From positions 1-64,000 of the forward strand of contig JBAJFG010000276.1 in the NCBI GenBank assembly GCA_037903475.1: a DNA stretch of 64,000 nt, read 5' to 3'. This document shows, one piece after another, positions 43,854-53,651 of the stretch. How positions within the stretch are numbered: the first letter of the stretch is position 1; each line of letters opens with the position of its first letter. The position numbers were made by a program, and so were the translations under genes. The notes under the pieces were generated by a model. It saw only the letters and a program-made list of their open reading frames with translations. It was not told where the DNA came from and did not search any database. The DNA comes from Ancylostoma caninum (taxonomy: Eukaryota > Nematoda > Chromadorea > Rhabditida > Ancylostomatidae).

Positions 43854-44765
43854 GGGAAACAAATTATTGCTTTGCCCTATATGTAAAACCTTAGTCTTTG
43901 TTTCTGATAGTGGCCGTTTCCACAGCTGTGACCAATTGGACACAGCATCTATAGCTCGCTGAAGTATCTCCCTGTCATTATGGATATCTACTGGATGGTA
44001 CCCTTTTCAATCGTCCACAAACGCGCAATATTTTACTCCGTGAGCGAGAACTGTGTCAGCTAAATCACAGCCGTATATGTTGAACAATATGGGAGAAGAA
44101 CAGCACCCCGTGGGACACCGCTGGGGCAAACCTGGGCCTTGAAAACGTGGAATTAACGCGAACCATGGACGCTCCGTTAGTCAGGAAAGCCTCAATCCAA
44201 GCGATTACGCATGAGTGGATTCCAAGCGTCTCTAGTTCTTTGACCAATAACTGATGGATCACTCTGTCAAATGCGTTGGCGTAATCTAGGTAGATCACGT
44301 CAGCATTCCTACCTTGGTCCACATATCTAGTCCAATCATTCAACGATGGCAACATTGCTGTTGTAGTCAACTTGCCTTTTTGGAATCCGTGCTGGTTCTC
44401 TTGGATTATAGATTTCCCCTCTACAAGAGCTACTAGTCGTTTTTTGATCATGTTCTCAAAAAGGCTTACAAAGATCGACGTAATACTAATGGGACGATAG
44501 TTTTCGGGTGTAAGGGGGCCTCTTAGGTATGGGTGTCACATAAGAGATCTTCCATCTTAATGGGACCTCTGCTCTCATGAGACACAGGTTAAAAAACATT
44601 CCAAGAGGTTTTACAATGATATGAGCTACACCGTTAATGAAACATAGCGAAATGTGATCCGGCGTCAGCAAGGACGACTCTGGCCACGACGATATTGTTT
44701 GAAGAATTTCATCCCATGTGAACCATGCCGAGTCCACTATTCTTGGGAACTGGGCTATCATGCAT
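43854..44765 (-). pseudogene. CR1-like LINE, RT palm/finger remnant
   Basis: - strand pieces: PLRWKISYVTPIPK (RT entry), ENQHGFQKGKLTTTAMLPSL (motif 1-2 region), VIYLDYANAFDRVIHQLLVK (motif A, 'LDYAxAFD' with both Asp present), a VSHGVLFFSHI degenerate of the 'GVPQGSVLGPLLF' motif B, then, after frameshifts, NDREILQRAIDAVSNWSQLW (after the position of the lost YADD box). Frameshifts and an out-of-frame motif B-C make it inactive. Confidence 0.8.
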
Positions 44766-45033
44766 CATTGAGATTACTCATGGGTATGTTACCCAACGCG
44801 CCCATTTTTTAAGTGCGACCCATCAAAATGCTTACCCACGAGCGGATGGGTACGCTGAGCGACGCTGAGAGTGTGTACTCTATCCTTGCTGAAGACGCGT
44901 GCTCCCTGGGTGATTTGCGCCCCTATTGACGGCTTATATTTGACTTGGAGCATGGAATCCTCTGTTTATTGCCAGAACCACAAGTATTAATTGCATTTCC
45001 CGGCTTTTCTCTTGTGCTTGGCCAGCATTTTGA

Positions 45034-45244
45034 GGGTGTGGGTCATGATGAGGCAAAATGGGGCGGCGCCTTGCCGCCCTTTGGCGTCGACTCGTCCCCA
45101 CTCACACTCAGATTTGCATAGGCAAGTATGATGAAATCGCACGCGAATCAGTGCGAGTAGGTCCTGAAAGGCGGAGCGAGGGTTTAATTGAACCAATCGC
45201 AGACACATCGCCCACCCACTTTTGCCTCATCATGACCCACACCC
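45034..45244. mobile_element. Mutator-like MITE with 9-bp target duplication
   Basis: Terminal inverted repeat GGGTGTGGGTCATGATGAGG + CAAAA is perfect at both ends. GCATTTTGA flanks both sides exactly (45025-45033, 45245-45253); a 9-bp duplication is typical of the Mutator superfamily. The 211-bp interior is non-coding. A second, older copy is at 57303-57514. Confidence 0.85.
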
Positions 45245-45333
45245 GCATTTTGACATGGTTCTCGTTATGTTATTGGAATATGTATTTGTGTGCCCATGTA
45301 TGTATGAAGTAAGGACTAATTTCAAGCACTTCT

Positions 45334-45562
45334 GTGGAGGATAGTGGGCGGGAGTTGTTTGAGTGCCTTATCCGCGTGGCAGTTCCAAGGGTCTTCAGAG
45401 AGCGCACTAATCCCCTCAACATTTTGGATGACGTGCAGTTTCGAGAACAATTTCTCCTATCAAGAGCTGGCTTTTATTATGTGCTGGGACTAATAGTTGA
45501 CGATCTGACTCCAAAAACGACAAGATCAGCTTCGCTTACTGCTGGTGAGATAATGCTTCCAG
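45334..45562 (+). pseudogene. PIF/Harbinger transposase (HARBI1-like) N-terminal fragment
   Basis: The translation contains FREQFLLSRAGFYYVLGLIV and DDLTPKTTRSASLTAGE, matching the N-terminal region of HARBI1-type nucleases ('..f..fRls...i..L...l...l....rs..lt...qll.aLrf'). The frame breaks at the inverted repeat 45542-45562/45591-45611 and the Helitron end that follows. The DDE domain is absent. Confidence 0.65.
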
Positions 45563-45607
45563 AAATGCAGCAAGACATTGGAAGCATTATCTGGAAGCAT
45601 TATCTCA

Positions 45608-46183
45608 CCAGCCTGATCGTCCGGCTAAGGTCGGACTTTCAGGCTTCCTTTAGGCTCGCTTCGCTCGCCACGCTCTCGAGTGATTCGTCCTCCACTACTG
45701 GCTGGCGCACCACTCTCTCATGCGTGGACCCTTCTAGTAGCATCTTTCCCACTTCTCGACGCCGGCGCACCATTCTCGCAGCTGTGGACCCTTCCAGTGA
45801 CATCTTTTCCACTACCGGAAGCCGACGTACCTCTTCCATACCAGTAGCCCGTTCCCCCCAATTTTCCCAACTCTTTGCTGTTTCACGTCTATCTGGCTCG
45901 ACCCTTCTCCCTAAATCATACTCATCCGCATGTTATCCTTCACATGACTAGATAAACATAGGGAAATAAATACCGAGGTTCATTCATTTTGACTGTGATG
46001 TAAACAACTGTGGGTGTTTCCAACCGACAGAAAGTGGACCGAAACACCTGTCATTTAAAAAAATGAAGATTTGCACACTTCTCCTGCATAGCTTGACACG
46101 CTGAAAGTCGTGATGCAATCAGTTTTTTCCGGTAGGGGCTGGTTCTCTTGTACACACACACTGACATAAAATGCCAGTTAATA
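45608..46183 (-). mobile_element. Helitron copy, short (subfamily 2)
   Basis: 3' terminus at 45608 (CTGG|T on the - strand) with intact AGCCTGA/TCAGGCT outer stem and an inner stem with one G-T pair. It contains three degraded minisatellite units (45690-45850). The 5' part resembles 28140-28340 inverted (TTCATT..GACTGTGATG.AAACAAC, GGTTCTC.TGTACACACAC). The exact 5' TC end is diverged. Confidence 0.7.
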
Positions 46184-46854
46184 TCAACTATGATTTTCTC
46201 ATAGGAAATTTGCAGTCAACAGTTCATATGAATACTGTCAAAATTAGAGAACAAGCAAAGAAGGGGCACCCCGCATCTAGCCCCCTAAATTTTGATTTTT
46301 TCACTTTGCAAAGAGGTTATTCGATGTGCTCAACATAAATATCGCATCCATTTTACATCATAACCCCATTTATCTGAGCTTCTGGAAGTTTCTCTAGTAA
46401 CAGATCACTGACCCGTTAAGAATCAGCCTCGCACACGCGTCGTGCTACCGGAGTTCATGGTTGCGCAGATTTTAGAGAAGGAGAGAACGCGGGAAATGAA
46501 GCCGTATTCGGAAAGGCAGACGAGGAATGTACATCATAGATACAAATACTTAACTAATGTTTTTTTTTTGAAACGGACTACCAAAAAAGACGCTCTTATG
46601 CATGAACTTCGTAATTGCGACGCTTTTTTTTCAAGTAGACGTCCGCTTATCGCGTTGGTCGTGATTACACATTGGGCACTTATCAGGACTTATACCCATG
46701 AGTAGCGCTACTTACGATGGGCAGAGTTTCATGCATCACAGTTTCACGTTCTCACCCATGGGTAACCGTGTTCTTAACATGGTTCAGTGATGCATGCCAG
46801 CCCTGGTTAAGCTCAAAATCATCTGATGCATGAGTAGGGCCTGAGTTATCATGA
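46184..46854. other. Intron sequence, unassigned
   Basis: An 87-codon frame at 46442-46705 has no recognisable domain. Repeated ACCCATGAGTA/ACCCATGGGTA motifs (46690-46800) are also seen near 44785-44850. Confidence 0.35.
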
Positions 46855-47917
46855 TCATGACTTATAATGACGGGCTTAGTCTGTTTTCATGTCTGTCTGT
46901 ATGTAAGTATGTATGTGTGTCAGACCGTTACGAAATTCTACAATTGGTCAGTGATCGTGATTGTGAGATCATATAAAAGCCTAGGAATGGGTGTGGTATG
47001 GTTGAGTGGGGTAGGGATGAGATCGAGAAGAAGGTTGGACAATGAGCAACGAGTCAATGGAGTCAATACAGAAGGGCTGCGCCGGCGCCCAGCAGTGGGG
47101 GGGGACGGGCGCTGTGATAAGGCTTCGCAGGCACTCAAAAGTGGGGAGTCGGGTCCAACGGTGTGATAAGGGTGCGCCGGCGCCCAAAAGTGGTTGAACG
47201 GGTCCAACGCTGTGGTAAAGCCCCGCCGGCGCCCAAAAGTGGAGGAGACGGGTCGACAACTGTGATAAGGGTGCGCCGGCGTCGATAAGTGGGAGAGACG
47301 GGTCCACCACTGTGATTAGGGTGCGCCTGCGTCCAAAAGTGGGAGGGACGGGTCGACAGCTGTGATAAGGGTGCGCCGGCGCCCAAAGATGGGGAAACGC
47401 ATGACGGTCCAGCGTTGTGATAACGGCGCCCGCGTCCAGAAAAGGAAGTTCGTCACGGCCTAGGTAAATTTCTCCATGGTGCCGTGGCGCCCGTTCCGGC
47501 TATTCACCTATGTGACCTAGGCGCACGTTATTCCAATCCGTATTCCCCTCCTCATTCCAGTCCATTTGTATCTGAATCGACCCCACCCTTCACTCTGTTT
47601 CTATACATGGGCAGACCCTTATCACTTGAGTTACCACAACAACCTGCTAAAGATAGATTATTCCAAGAGAGCATTTTCACTGAATCGGCTACGTCCAATT
47701 AACAACGTAAACTAGGGCCAATCAAAAGAAATTACTTCGGAGGAAAGCTACCGCTCACGTGATCGAGAGCATTCCAAAAGTCGATGGACTTACTCGAGGG
47801 GAGACAAGATCTACTAATCTCTGTCCACCATTTTTCTGCATCGTATGCGGAGTATGCGAGCGAAGCGAGCATCAGTAGAAGTCCGGAAGGCCGGCGTTAG
47901 CCGGACGGCCAGACTGG
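46855..47917 (+). mobile_element. Helitron copy, complete (subfamily 1)
   Basis: Starts TCATGACTTATAATGACGGG after A (46854) and ends CTGG (47914-47917) before T. TATAAAAG at 46972-46979, mixed 50/59-bp minisatellite at 47080-47400, a TTTCTATACATGGGCAGACC block, the GCGAGCGAAGCGAGC motif and the hairpin (one mismatch in the outer stem). It is inserted in the CR1-like LINE, whose coding sequence resumes at 47918 on the opposite strand. Confidence 0.85.
46972..46979 (+). promoter_or_regulatory. Conserved TATA box of the Helitron 5' region
   Basis: TATAAAAG lies ~117 bp from the 5' terminus in this copy. It is kept in the same place at 3099-3106 (+), and as CTTTTATA near 2368, 38797, 39970 and 41345 (- strand copies). 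In subfamily 2 it is at 28379-28386 and about 57000. This suggests that transcription from the element end towards the minisatellite was selected, or that these copies derive from transcribed ancestors. Confidence 0.5.
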
Positions 47918-48780
47918 TTCGTTCAAATACCTCAGCAAGAAGCTCAGCCCTCTCTTCATACGTGGTAACGCTCCACCCTAAGCGTTCCCAACTTTGGTTT
48001 TTGCTTGAGGCGGGTGCTTAACATTCTATAAAAAGCATTCCTTTTGCTGAACTCTACGATTCTTTTCTCGATTGAACTGTTGTGCTTACTTAGCTTCTTC
48101 TCAAACCTATTATTTAGGGTCCTAAACTGCTCGCAATCTTGCGCATTGTTAATTTCATTGGCCTGAACCCAACTAGTTGCCCTCCTCTGAAACAATCGCT
48201 CATGGTAACTGGGAGCTCGCAGTTGTTAGCTGGTGCTCTGGATGTAAGCACAAACATCTCGATTGCGTCGCAGAACGGCAATGAAAAAGACGTGTTTGTC
48301 ATTAAGGGTGCTGCCTGCATTAAAAGATCCAACCCAGTCTACATTGAATAAATAATAAACAGTTTTCCCGAAATCTGCCTTCGCATACCCTTTTCGGTAC
48401 TTAATCCTAATGTTCTCCCTGCAGCAAAAATCTATTTTGAAAGTGACCGTTGCGTGTTACTCGTACCTATCGGTGGTTGTATCTCAATGTTCTTAGTTAG
48501 CTCGCATTGATTAGTCAGTACCAAGTCAAGCGTATTATTCCCGAGAGTGGATTTACGGACTTTCTGCACACGTTATGGCAATCACACCTATCAAGGAAAG
48601 CTTGGGAAATGCTTGAAAGACCCCTGTACATATGTACAGGGGTCTTTCAAGCGTTTGCGAAGGCGAAGCATTTGCCCACTGAATACTCGGTAAATTAAAA
48701 TCCCACACTACCATGCACGGGGTGTCACAAGCTATCATGTCACTAACTGCTCTTATCATCTGTTTCGGGTACTGTACACA
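47918..48780 (-). pseudogene. CR1-like LINE, endonuclease C-terminus and linker remnant
   Basis: On the - strand: PCMVVWDFNLPSIQWANASP (APE endonuclease 'GDFNxPxIxW' with G changed to W), then GNNTLDLVLTN (the 'LDLV(L/I)T' motif), then QRRATSWVQANEINNAQDCE and the linker up to YHVYEERAELLAEVFERT. Frameshifts separate these pieces. A perfect 42-bp palindrome (48611-48652) interrupts the endonuclease. It is the 5' part of the element whose RT remnants lie at 43854-44765. Confidence 0.75.
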
Positions 48781-50204
48781 ATTATAATACGTAACCTAGA
48801 TTGCTTTGCGTTTAGTTCAGCACAGAGTATCTCGTAAGCGGACGATACAGCTTCACAAAAACAAGCCTTGGACATAGGTTCCTTCTTATCAACAGAGCGA
48901 TCGAACAGATGGTTACAGTAAGACACGGTTCCAACCGGGCCTCAGTAGACCAGGCAAAGCAGTTCTACAGTCCCTCTCGTCTAGTTTCCTCTGAAGAGGA
49001 GAGAAGTCTGACAAGATTCTCATCCACATCTCCAATACATTAGTAGCAAGTTCACCCAACACTGGATATTCGAAACGTCTAGTGCTGAGGATGACCCATC
49101 AAAGCGAATGAATAGAGTTTAGAATTCAGTAGTGGCTGGAAGCTGGAGATGGGAATGAGGTGGAACACAACACCTCCGGCATCAGCAGCACCTGTCTGTC
49201 CCCCTGGAGTGGGTTTGATGGAAATTCCCCGTGCTGGGCGTAAATTCCGCGAGTGTTCTAGACCGTCCCGATCGTTTAGTCGTGACCGGTCACATACGAT
49301 GCTCCTTCACCAATACGTGATTTAATGCGAGTACTTCCATAAGATATAAGAATTTGTAATATTTTGTTCCGCTCAATATCGGTGTCACACTGAAAATTTG
49401 CTGAGGCTTAACAGTGTTATGGTAGTGTTACGGATCTCATTATTAGAATCACTCGGTTTATTTGATGAGTCGAGGGGATCAAATTTGCACCTTAACGCTG
49501 TTCCTGTGAGGTCGCTATAGCCTTCCTCTGAGAATTTAAATTATGAAAATTCCTACAATAAAGTGGTAGTCTCACGCAAAAAGACACGTGAGACAAAAAG
49601 GTAGTGGTACTAAGACGGCTACACTACTGAATAAATGTGAGTTTCCCGAGCTGGGCGTAATACAACCCATATAACCCTTTCTCTACGACCAACCACGGTT
49701 CAAGCGTTTTTTTTAAAGTTCCCGAGCAAAAGCGATCGGATAATCGCAAAAAAAAACATTCAAAAGTAATCGATGGTGACCCCAAGCATAGAGTAGTATA
49801 TAAGCCAGCAGTAACTTATCCTGGCTCACTGGACTACCTCATATCATCCTCTGTCTCTGTTATTAGTGGTCACTCACTCACTCTCATGTTTTCCCAAAAA
49901 TATTAGGAACTTTCGATGTCTCCTTGGGAACTACTGATGAAAGGGTCCTAGACCCGGGGGCGCCAAGGAGACCACAATTCCGGTCTAGTTCAAGCCCCGA
50001 AACCAGTGTGTGAAAAACTGAACAACATTTTGGGTCTCCTATGTTCTTCTCTAAGCTCTCATTTCTTTCACTTTATCTTAAAGTAACATCGTTTTGTTCT
50101 ACATCCATTAATAACTTGTGTCTCTTTCAAAATGAACAAGATGCAAAAAATGAATTCATTGAAAATTTCAAACGAAACCAGCATTTGACAGCATTTCACT
50201 TCAG
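48781..50204. other. Intron sequence; degenerate GGGCCTCAG element
   Basis: 48955-49010 is a degraded copy of the 72-bp GGGCCTCAG hairpin element (GGGCCTCAGTAGACCAGGCAAAGC.., TCGTCTAGTTTCCTCTGAAGAGGAGAG). The rest has no supported gene. Confidence 0.45.
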
Positions 50205-50290
50205 CCGAACTGTTTCCCTTCGATGATTCTAAAGAACGATTTCGCTTTATTACATCTCATCGGTTCATGCCACTTACCGTTGTGGTTGAA
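50205..50290 (+). CDS. SLC6-family transporter, exon h (TM7-TM8 loop)
   Basis: Acceptor TCACTTCAG; donor TGAA|GTAAGC. Enters phase 1 (G+CC = Ala), leaves phase 0. It encodes ELFPFDDSKERFRFITSHRF then MPLTVVVE, positioned where SLC6 proteins have extracellular loop 4 and the 'GLAFI.YPEA' turn before TM8; the match is FRFITSHRFM. Exactly this phase pair (1 to 0) is required between exons g and i, which supports the exon although the sequence itself is weakly conserved. Confidence 0.7.
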
Positions 50291-50332
50291 GTAAGCAAAG
50301 TTTGATGTAATTTGAAGATGGGGTGATTTTAA

Positions 50333-50940
50333 AGGCAGCGTCCCACCTCAAGATCATTTTTGAGATCTCAACATGAAAAGAATCTCCAGGAGCTGGTGAT
50401 CACAACGGTATACGTGATTCCATGGAAGACTGCTGAAAAACCCCATTTCCGAGCCTCAGTTTTCAAGGAGCCTTTGGTCGGAGCTAAGAAACTTTCCGAA
50501 TAATTCACTCCAGGAAGCGCACCTCCTGAAGAAATTCGTATTCCTCGTGAGAGTTCCTCATCAACTCCCTAACAGAATAGAAACTGTCCTCCATGTGTGG
50601 CTAACAAAGGAGTTCACGGTCCGGAAACCCTAAAATTCCGCCTTGACTCCGGAGCAAATGTGGGATTGCAAGGTTTCCGTCCAACGCAGTTTCAATTCGA
50701 TTAGGGAGTTGATGAGGAACTCTCACGAGGAATATGAATTTCTTCAGGAGGTGCGCTTCCTGGAGTGAATTATTCGGAAAGTTTCTTAGCTCCGCCCAAA
50801 GGCTCCTTGAAAACTGAGGCTCGGAAATGGGGGTTTCCAGCAGTCTTGCATGGAATCACGTATACCGTTGTGATCACCAGCTCCTGGAGATTCTTTTCAT
50901 GTTGAGATCTCAAAAATGATCTTGAGGTGGGACGCTGCCT
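50333..50940. mobile_element. Palindromic foldback, AGGCAGC termini, TTAA duplication
   Basis: Arms of about 240 bp (left from 50333, right to 50940) are nearly perfect reverse complements, with a ~120-bp spacer. Ends AGGCAGCGTCCCACCTCAAG / CTTGAGGTGGGACGCTGCCT. TTAA on both sides (50329-50332, 50941-50944). It begins 43 bp after an SLC6 exon and abuts the next inverted-repeat element. Confidence 0.85.
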
Positions 50941-50948
50941 TTAAGCGA

Positions 50949-51506
50949 TGTTTGGGCTTAGCCAAAAAAGGGGCGTGGCTGACGGTGTCCACGGGTACGC
51001 ACGCAGCGCGAAGCCGCAATGTGACAGCCAGGAAGGCTCACGCAGAGGGGTTAAATCCCCAAACTGTAATTCTTATAATCCTCCAGAATTTCCCCATAGA
51101 ACGCCACTTGCTGTGCTGATCGTGGAATCGGTGTCCATTTTGCCAAAGAACGTCACTTTCATCCACTTGAAGAACTAGTCTTCGTGTTCACACGTGAAAT
51201 AACCGGGTGCAAAATTTTCCAGGAGATCATCGTATTTGTCTCGATCCTGAAGCGTATTACTTCTCGTTGATTCATTAAAGATTTCCGAACCTCTTTCTTT
51301 CGAATAGACCCTCATAATGACAGTTTCATTTCAAATGCTCCGTACGTACCGGTAATTCATCGTTGTTAGTTAGCAAAAGTAGTCGAAACGCGCAACATTC
51401 ACATTCTTCTATGTGAGTCGGTGTAGCTGTCAGCAGAAGGATCGAAACACTTGTATATCCATAGGGCATCACTGCCCACGCCCCTTTTCTGGCTGAGCCC
51501 AAACAC
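50949..51506. mobile_element. MITE-like element, TIR TGTTTGGGCTTAGCC
   Basis: TGTTTGGGCTTAGCCAAAAA..GGGGCGTGG at the left is inverted at the right (CCACGCCCCTTTTCTGGCTGAGCCCAAACA, 51477-51506). The ~500-bp interior is non-coding. It fills most of the intron before exon i, which starts 33 bp beyond its right end. Confidence 0.65.
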
Positions 51507-51539
51507 CCCGCCGCCGTTTTAAGCCGTGGTGAAATTTAG

Positions 51540-51620
51540 GTGTTTATGGGGATGCCTCTATCATGGCTCCTTAGTGCTTTGCATTTCTTCTCCCGATTTT
51601 TCATCCCCATGCAGACTTTG
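51540..51620 (+). CDS. SLC6-family transporter, exon i (TM8)
   Basis: Acceptor GAAATTTAG; donor CTTTG|GTAAGC; 81 nt in phase 0-0. It encodes GMPLSWLLSALHFFSRFFIP, matching the 'lP.splWailFF.MlltLG' helix. The donor is followed by a 53-bp intron. Continuity with exons h and j in phase 0 supports the model. Confidence 0.75.
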
Positions 51621-51673
51621 GTAAGCGAAGCTGTAAAAAGCAAACACCATTCGTTTGACGGAAAGTTTTTGAG

Positions 51674-51821
51674 GCAACAAATATGTGGGTGGTTGTGACC
51701 ATGTTGCGAGAGAAGTATGCGGATTCCACTCGAAAGCACCTCTCCCCCACACATGTCTGGATGATGATCGTGGTTTTGGGTCTGTGTGGGTACATTGTTG
51801 GCTTCCAGTTCATCATGCCGG
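51674..51821 (+). CDS. SLC6-family transporter, exon j (TM8 end-TM9)
   Basis: Starts after TTTTTGAG (a non-consensus but T-rich acceptor) in phase 0 and ends CCGG|GTGAGT in phase 1. It encodes ATNMWVVVTMLREKYADSTR, like '..iE.vit.lvDE.p..lR', then HVWMMIVVLGLCGYIVGFQF, like TM9 'vt...C..gFLlGlp..t'. An earlier start would meet a stop codon, which fixes the acceptor. Confidence 0.8.
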
Positions 51822-51907
51822 GTGAGTCGTACATTTCATGGAAAAAGTCGTTTATAGGCTTGAAGCCGCTGAGCTCTAAAACATTGGACACTCAAACAGC
51901 TCTGCAG

Positions 51908-52022
51908 GAGGTCTATCGCTGTCAGTGTCTGTGAATGTGATAAGTGGGTTCGGAACACTCATAATCGGCTTCCTACAGCTCGTCACTGTTGCCTACATTT
52001 ACGGTTTCCGACGCTTTTCTAC
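51908..52022 (+). CDS. SLC6-family transporter, exon k (TM10)
   Basis: Acceptor CTCTGCAG; donor TCTAC|GTGAGT. The G|GA split codon restores Gly-Gly, the 'GG.Y' turn before TM10. The exon encodes GFGTLIIGFLQLVTVAYIYG then FRRFST, closely matching 'lfE.vavsWiYGv.RF.d'. This is one of the clearest SLC6 matches in the window. Leaves phase 2. Confidence 0.85.
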
Positions 52023-53589
52023 GTGAGTTTCGGCGACAGTTAAGGAATATCTCCTAAAGGCACGTTCTCAAAATGATAGATACAGTGAGAAATGAAGCTT
52101 ATGAATCTGCAGACCTGACGGCGAAATGCAGCGCTACTGCGGCGGCTGGTGCTATTGTCATTCTGCGCAGCGGTGCAGTTGCGACCCAGCCCCACAAGGG
52201 CGCAAGCAGGCCCCAGCACGAGCCTGTCCTAGGGTCGGAACCGAAACGGAGCCCCCTTTGAAAAATCCAGATTTTACGAAGCCCCCTTTGCAAACAGCTA
52301 GAGTGGCCTAGAAGCCGAATGCAGTCTTTTCGAATGTTTAACAGCCGGTTTCAGCTATCATGAAAGTTGAAGAGGTATTAGAGAAAAGGTGATCATACAA
52401 ATGTGGGGTGCAGTCTGTCCGTAACGACGAGTCCGCCCACCCAAATCATTAGTAGATACCGTAAAGATAACGATGAAAAGTGATACGCAGATTAGCGATG
52501 ATGACGTGAAGTGCTCGCCAGCGTGGCAGTCTCTGGATCCCCGCGTGCGTGGGCAGACTCGTCGTTCCGGACAGACTCCTCTAAAAGAAACAACAGAAAA
52601 GAAGCTTGTTAGCTTGAAAAAGAAGTTTGAAAAACTTGGGTTCCCGCGCAGCAAGTCGAATGGATCGTCGTTCTGCTTTGGAGCGCGGCAGCGCTCCACC
52701 AAACGGCCTGCGATAGTACCTTGGAGCGAACGCAAAGGGAGAAATACTCAGAAGACAGGAGGTGATAAGTGATGAGATGTGCGGCGTATGATAGCACATA
52801 CCTACTAGTTTGGGTGTATGGTAGGAGGTTGCAAACTTATGCGTTTAAATAGGTAAATTATGCTCCAGACATGCTCAGCTTCTATGCCAGCCTGTCGAGA
52901 ATAGGCTGACCCCTTTACCGAGCATACAGTTCCTTGATTCACATAAGTTTTGTGATCTGACATCATACATTTATTGTGAGTGCCATGACGCTTCTTCTTC
53001 CCAAATCTGGTGTCTATCGGGTAAGTCTCGATCTAACGGGAGAGCCCTGCAATCACTCAGACTCAGGATGTGAGCATACACTTTTTTTTTAGTTTATATA
53101 AGTTTAGATTGTCTTTTTCAAAAACTTCTAGTGTTCCCTCAGTTCTTATCTCACTGAAAATACCAGCTCAATCCGTGCAGATTCCGTAGCGCAGGAGTCG
53201 TTTGAGTCCTTCGAATGGGAAGCCGTACATGATCTGCTCCAATCGAACTTCTCAATCTGGATCGCCGCTATAGCTCTGCCCAAGCTACGAGCAGTTCTTT
53301 TACAAGCCTTTTTCGTCTTTCATCACCTTTAACAACGCATTCCTTTTCTGTTGACCAACGAACACTCCAAAGTTTTTTTCCGGGGCTCGGCCCCAAACCC
53401 CGTACGAAGCTCCTTTTGCTTTTCGACCCCTTTACGAAGCCCAGCTTGCCCACTGACAAGCCGTGCTGGGGCCTGGGCGCAAGTGATTGGGCTAAAATTT
53501 ATTTCCTATTCTTGAAAGTTCTTTCTGGAGATTCCCAACTCCCAAGTGGATTTGAGCAAGCCTGTCTCTAAAGGACCGTGAAAGCCTGC
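52023..53589. other. Intron sequence before the Penelope element
   Basis: A 99-codon frame at 52473-52772 is basic and unrecognised. Blocks at 52195-52260 and 53385-53490 (CAGGCCCCAGCACG..) are an inverted repeated pair. No gene is supported. Confidence 0.4.
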
Positions 53590-53651
53590 TAACACATTTG
53601 ACTGTAACTATGCTTCGTATGCTGCTGCTACCTCCAGGTTGTTTGGTGGAA

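Noticed and set aside
52473..52772. 99-codon basic open frame as an alternative SLC6 tail
   Set aside because: No splice connection in phase could be shown and no family match recognised; left unassigned.
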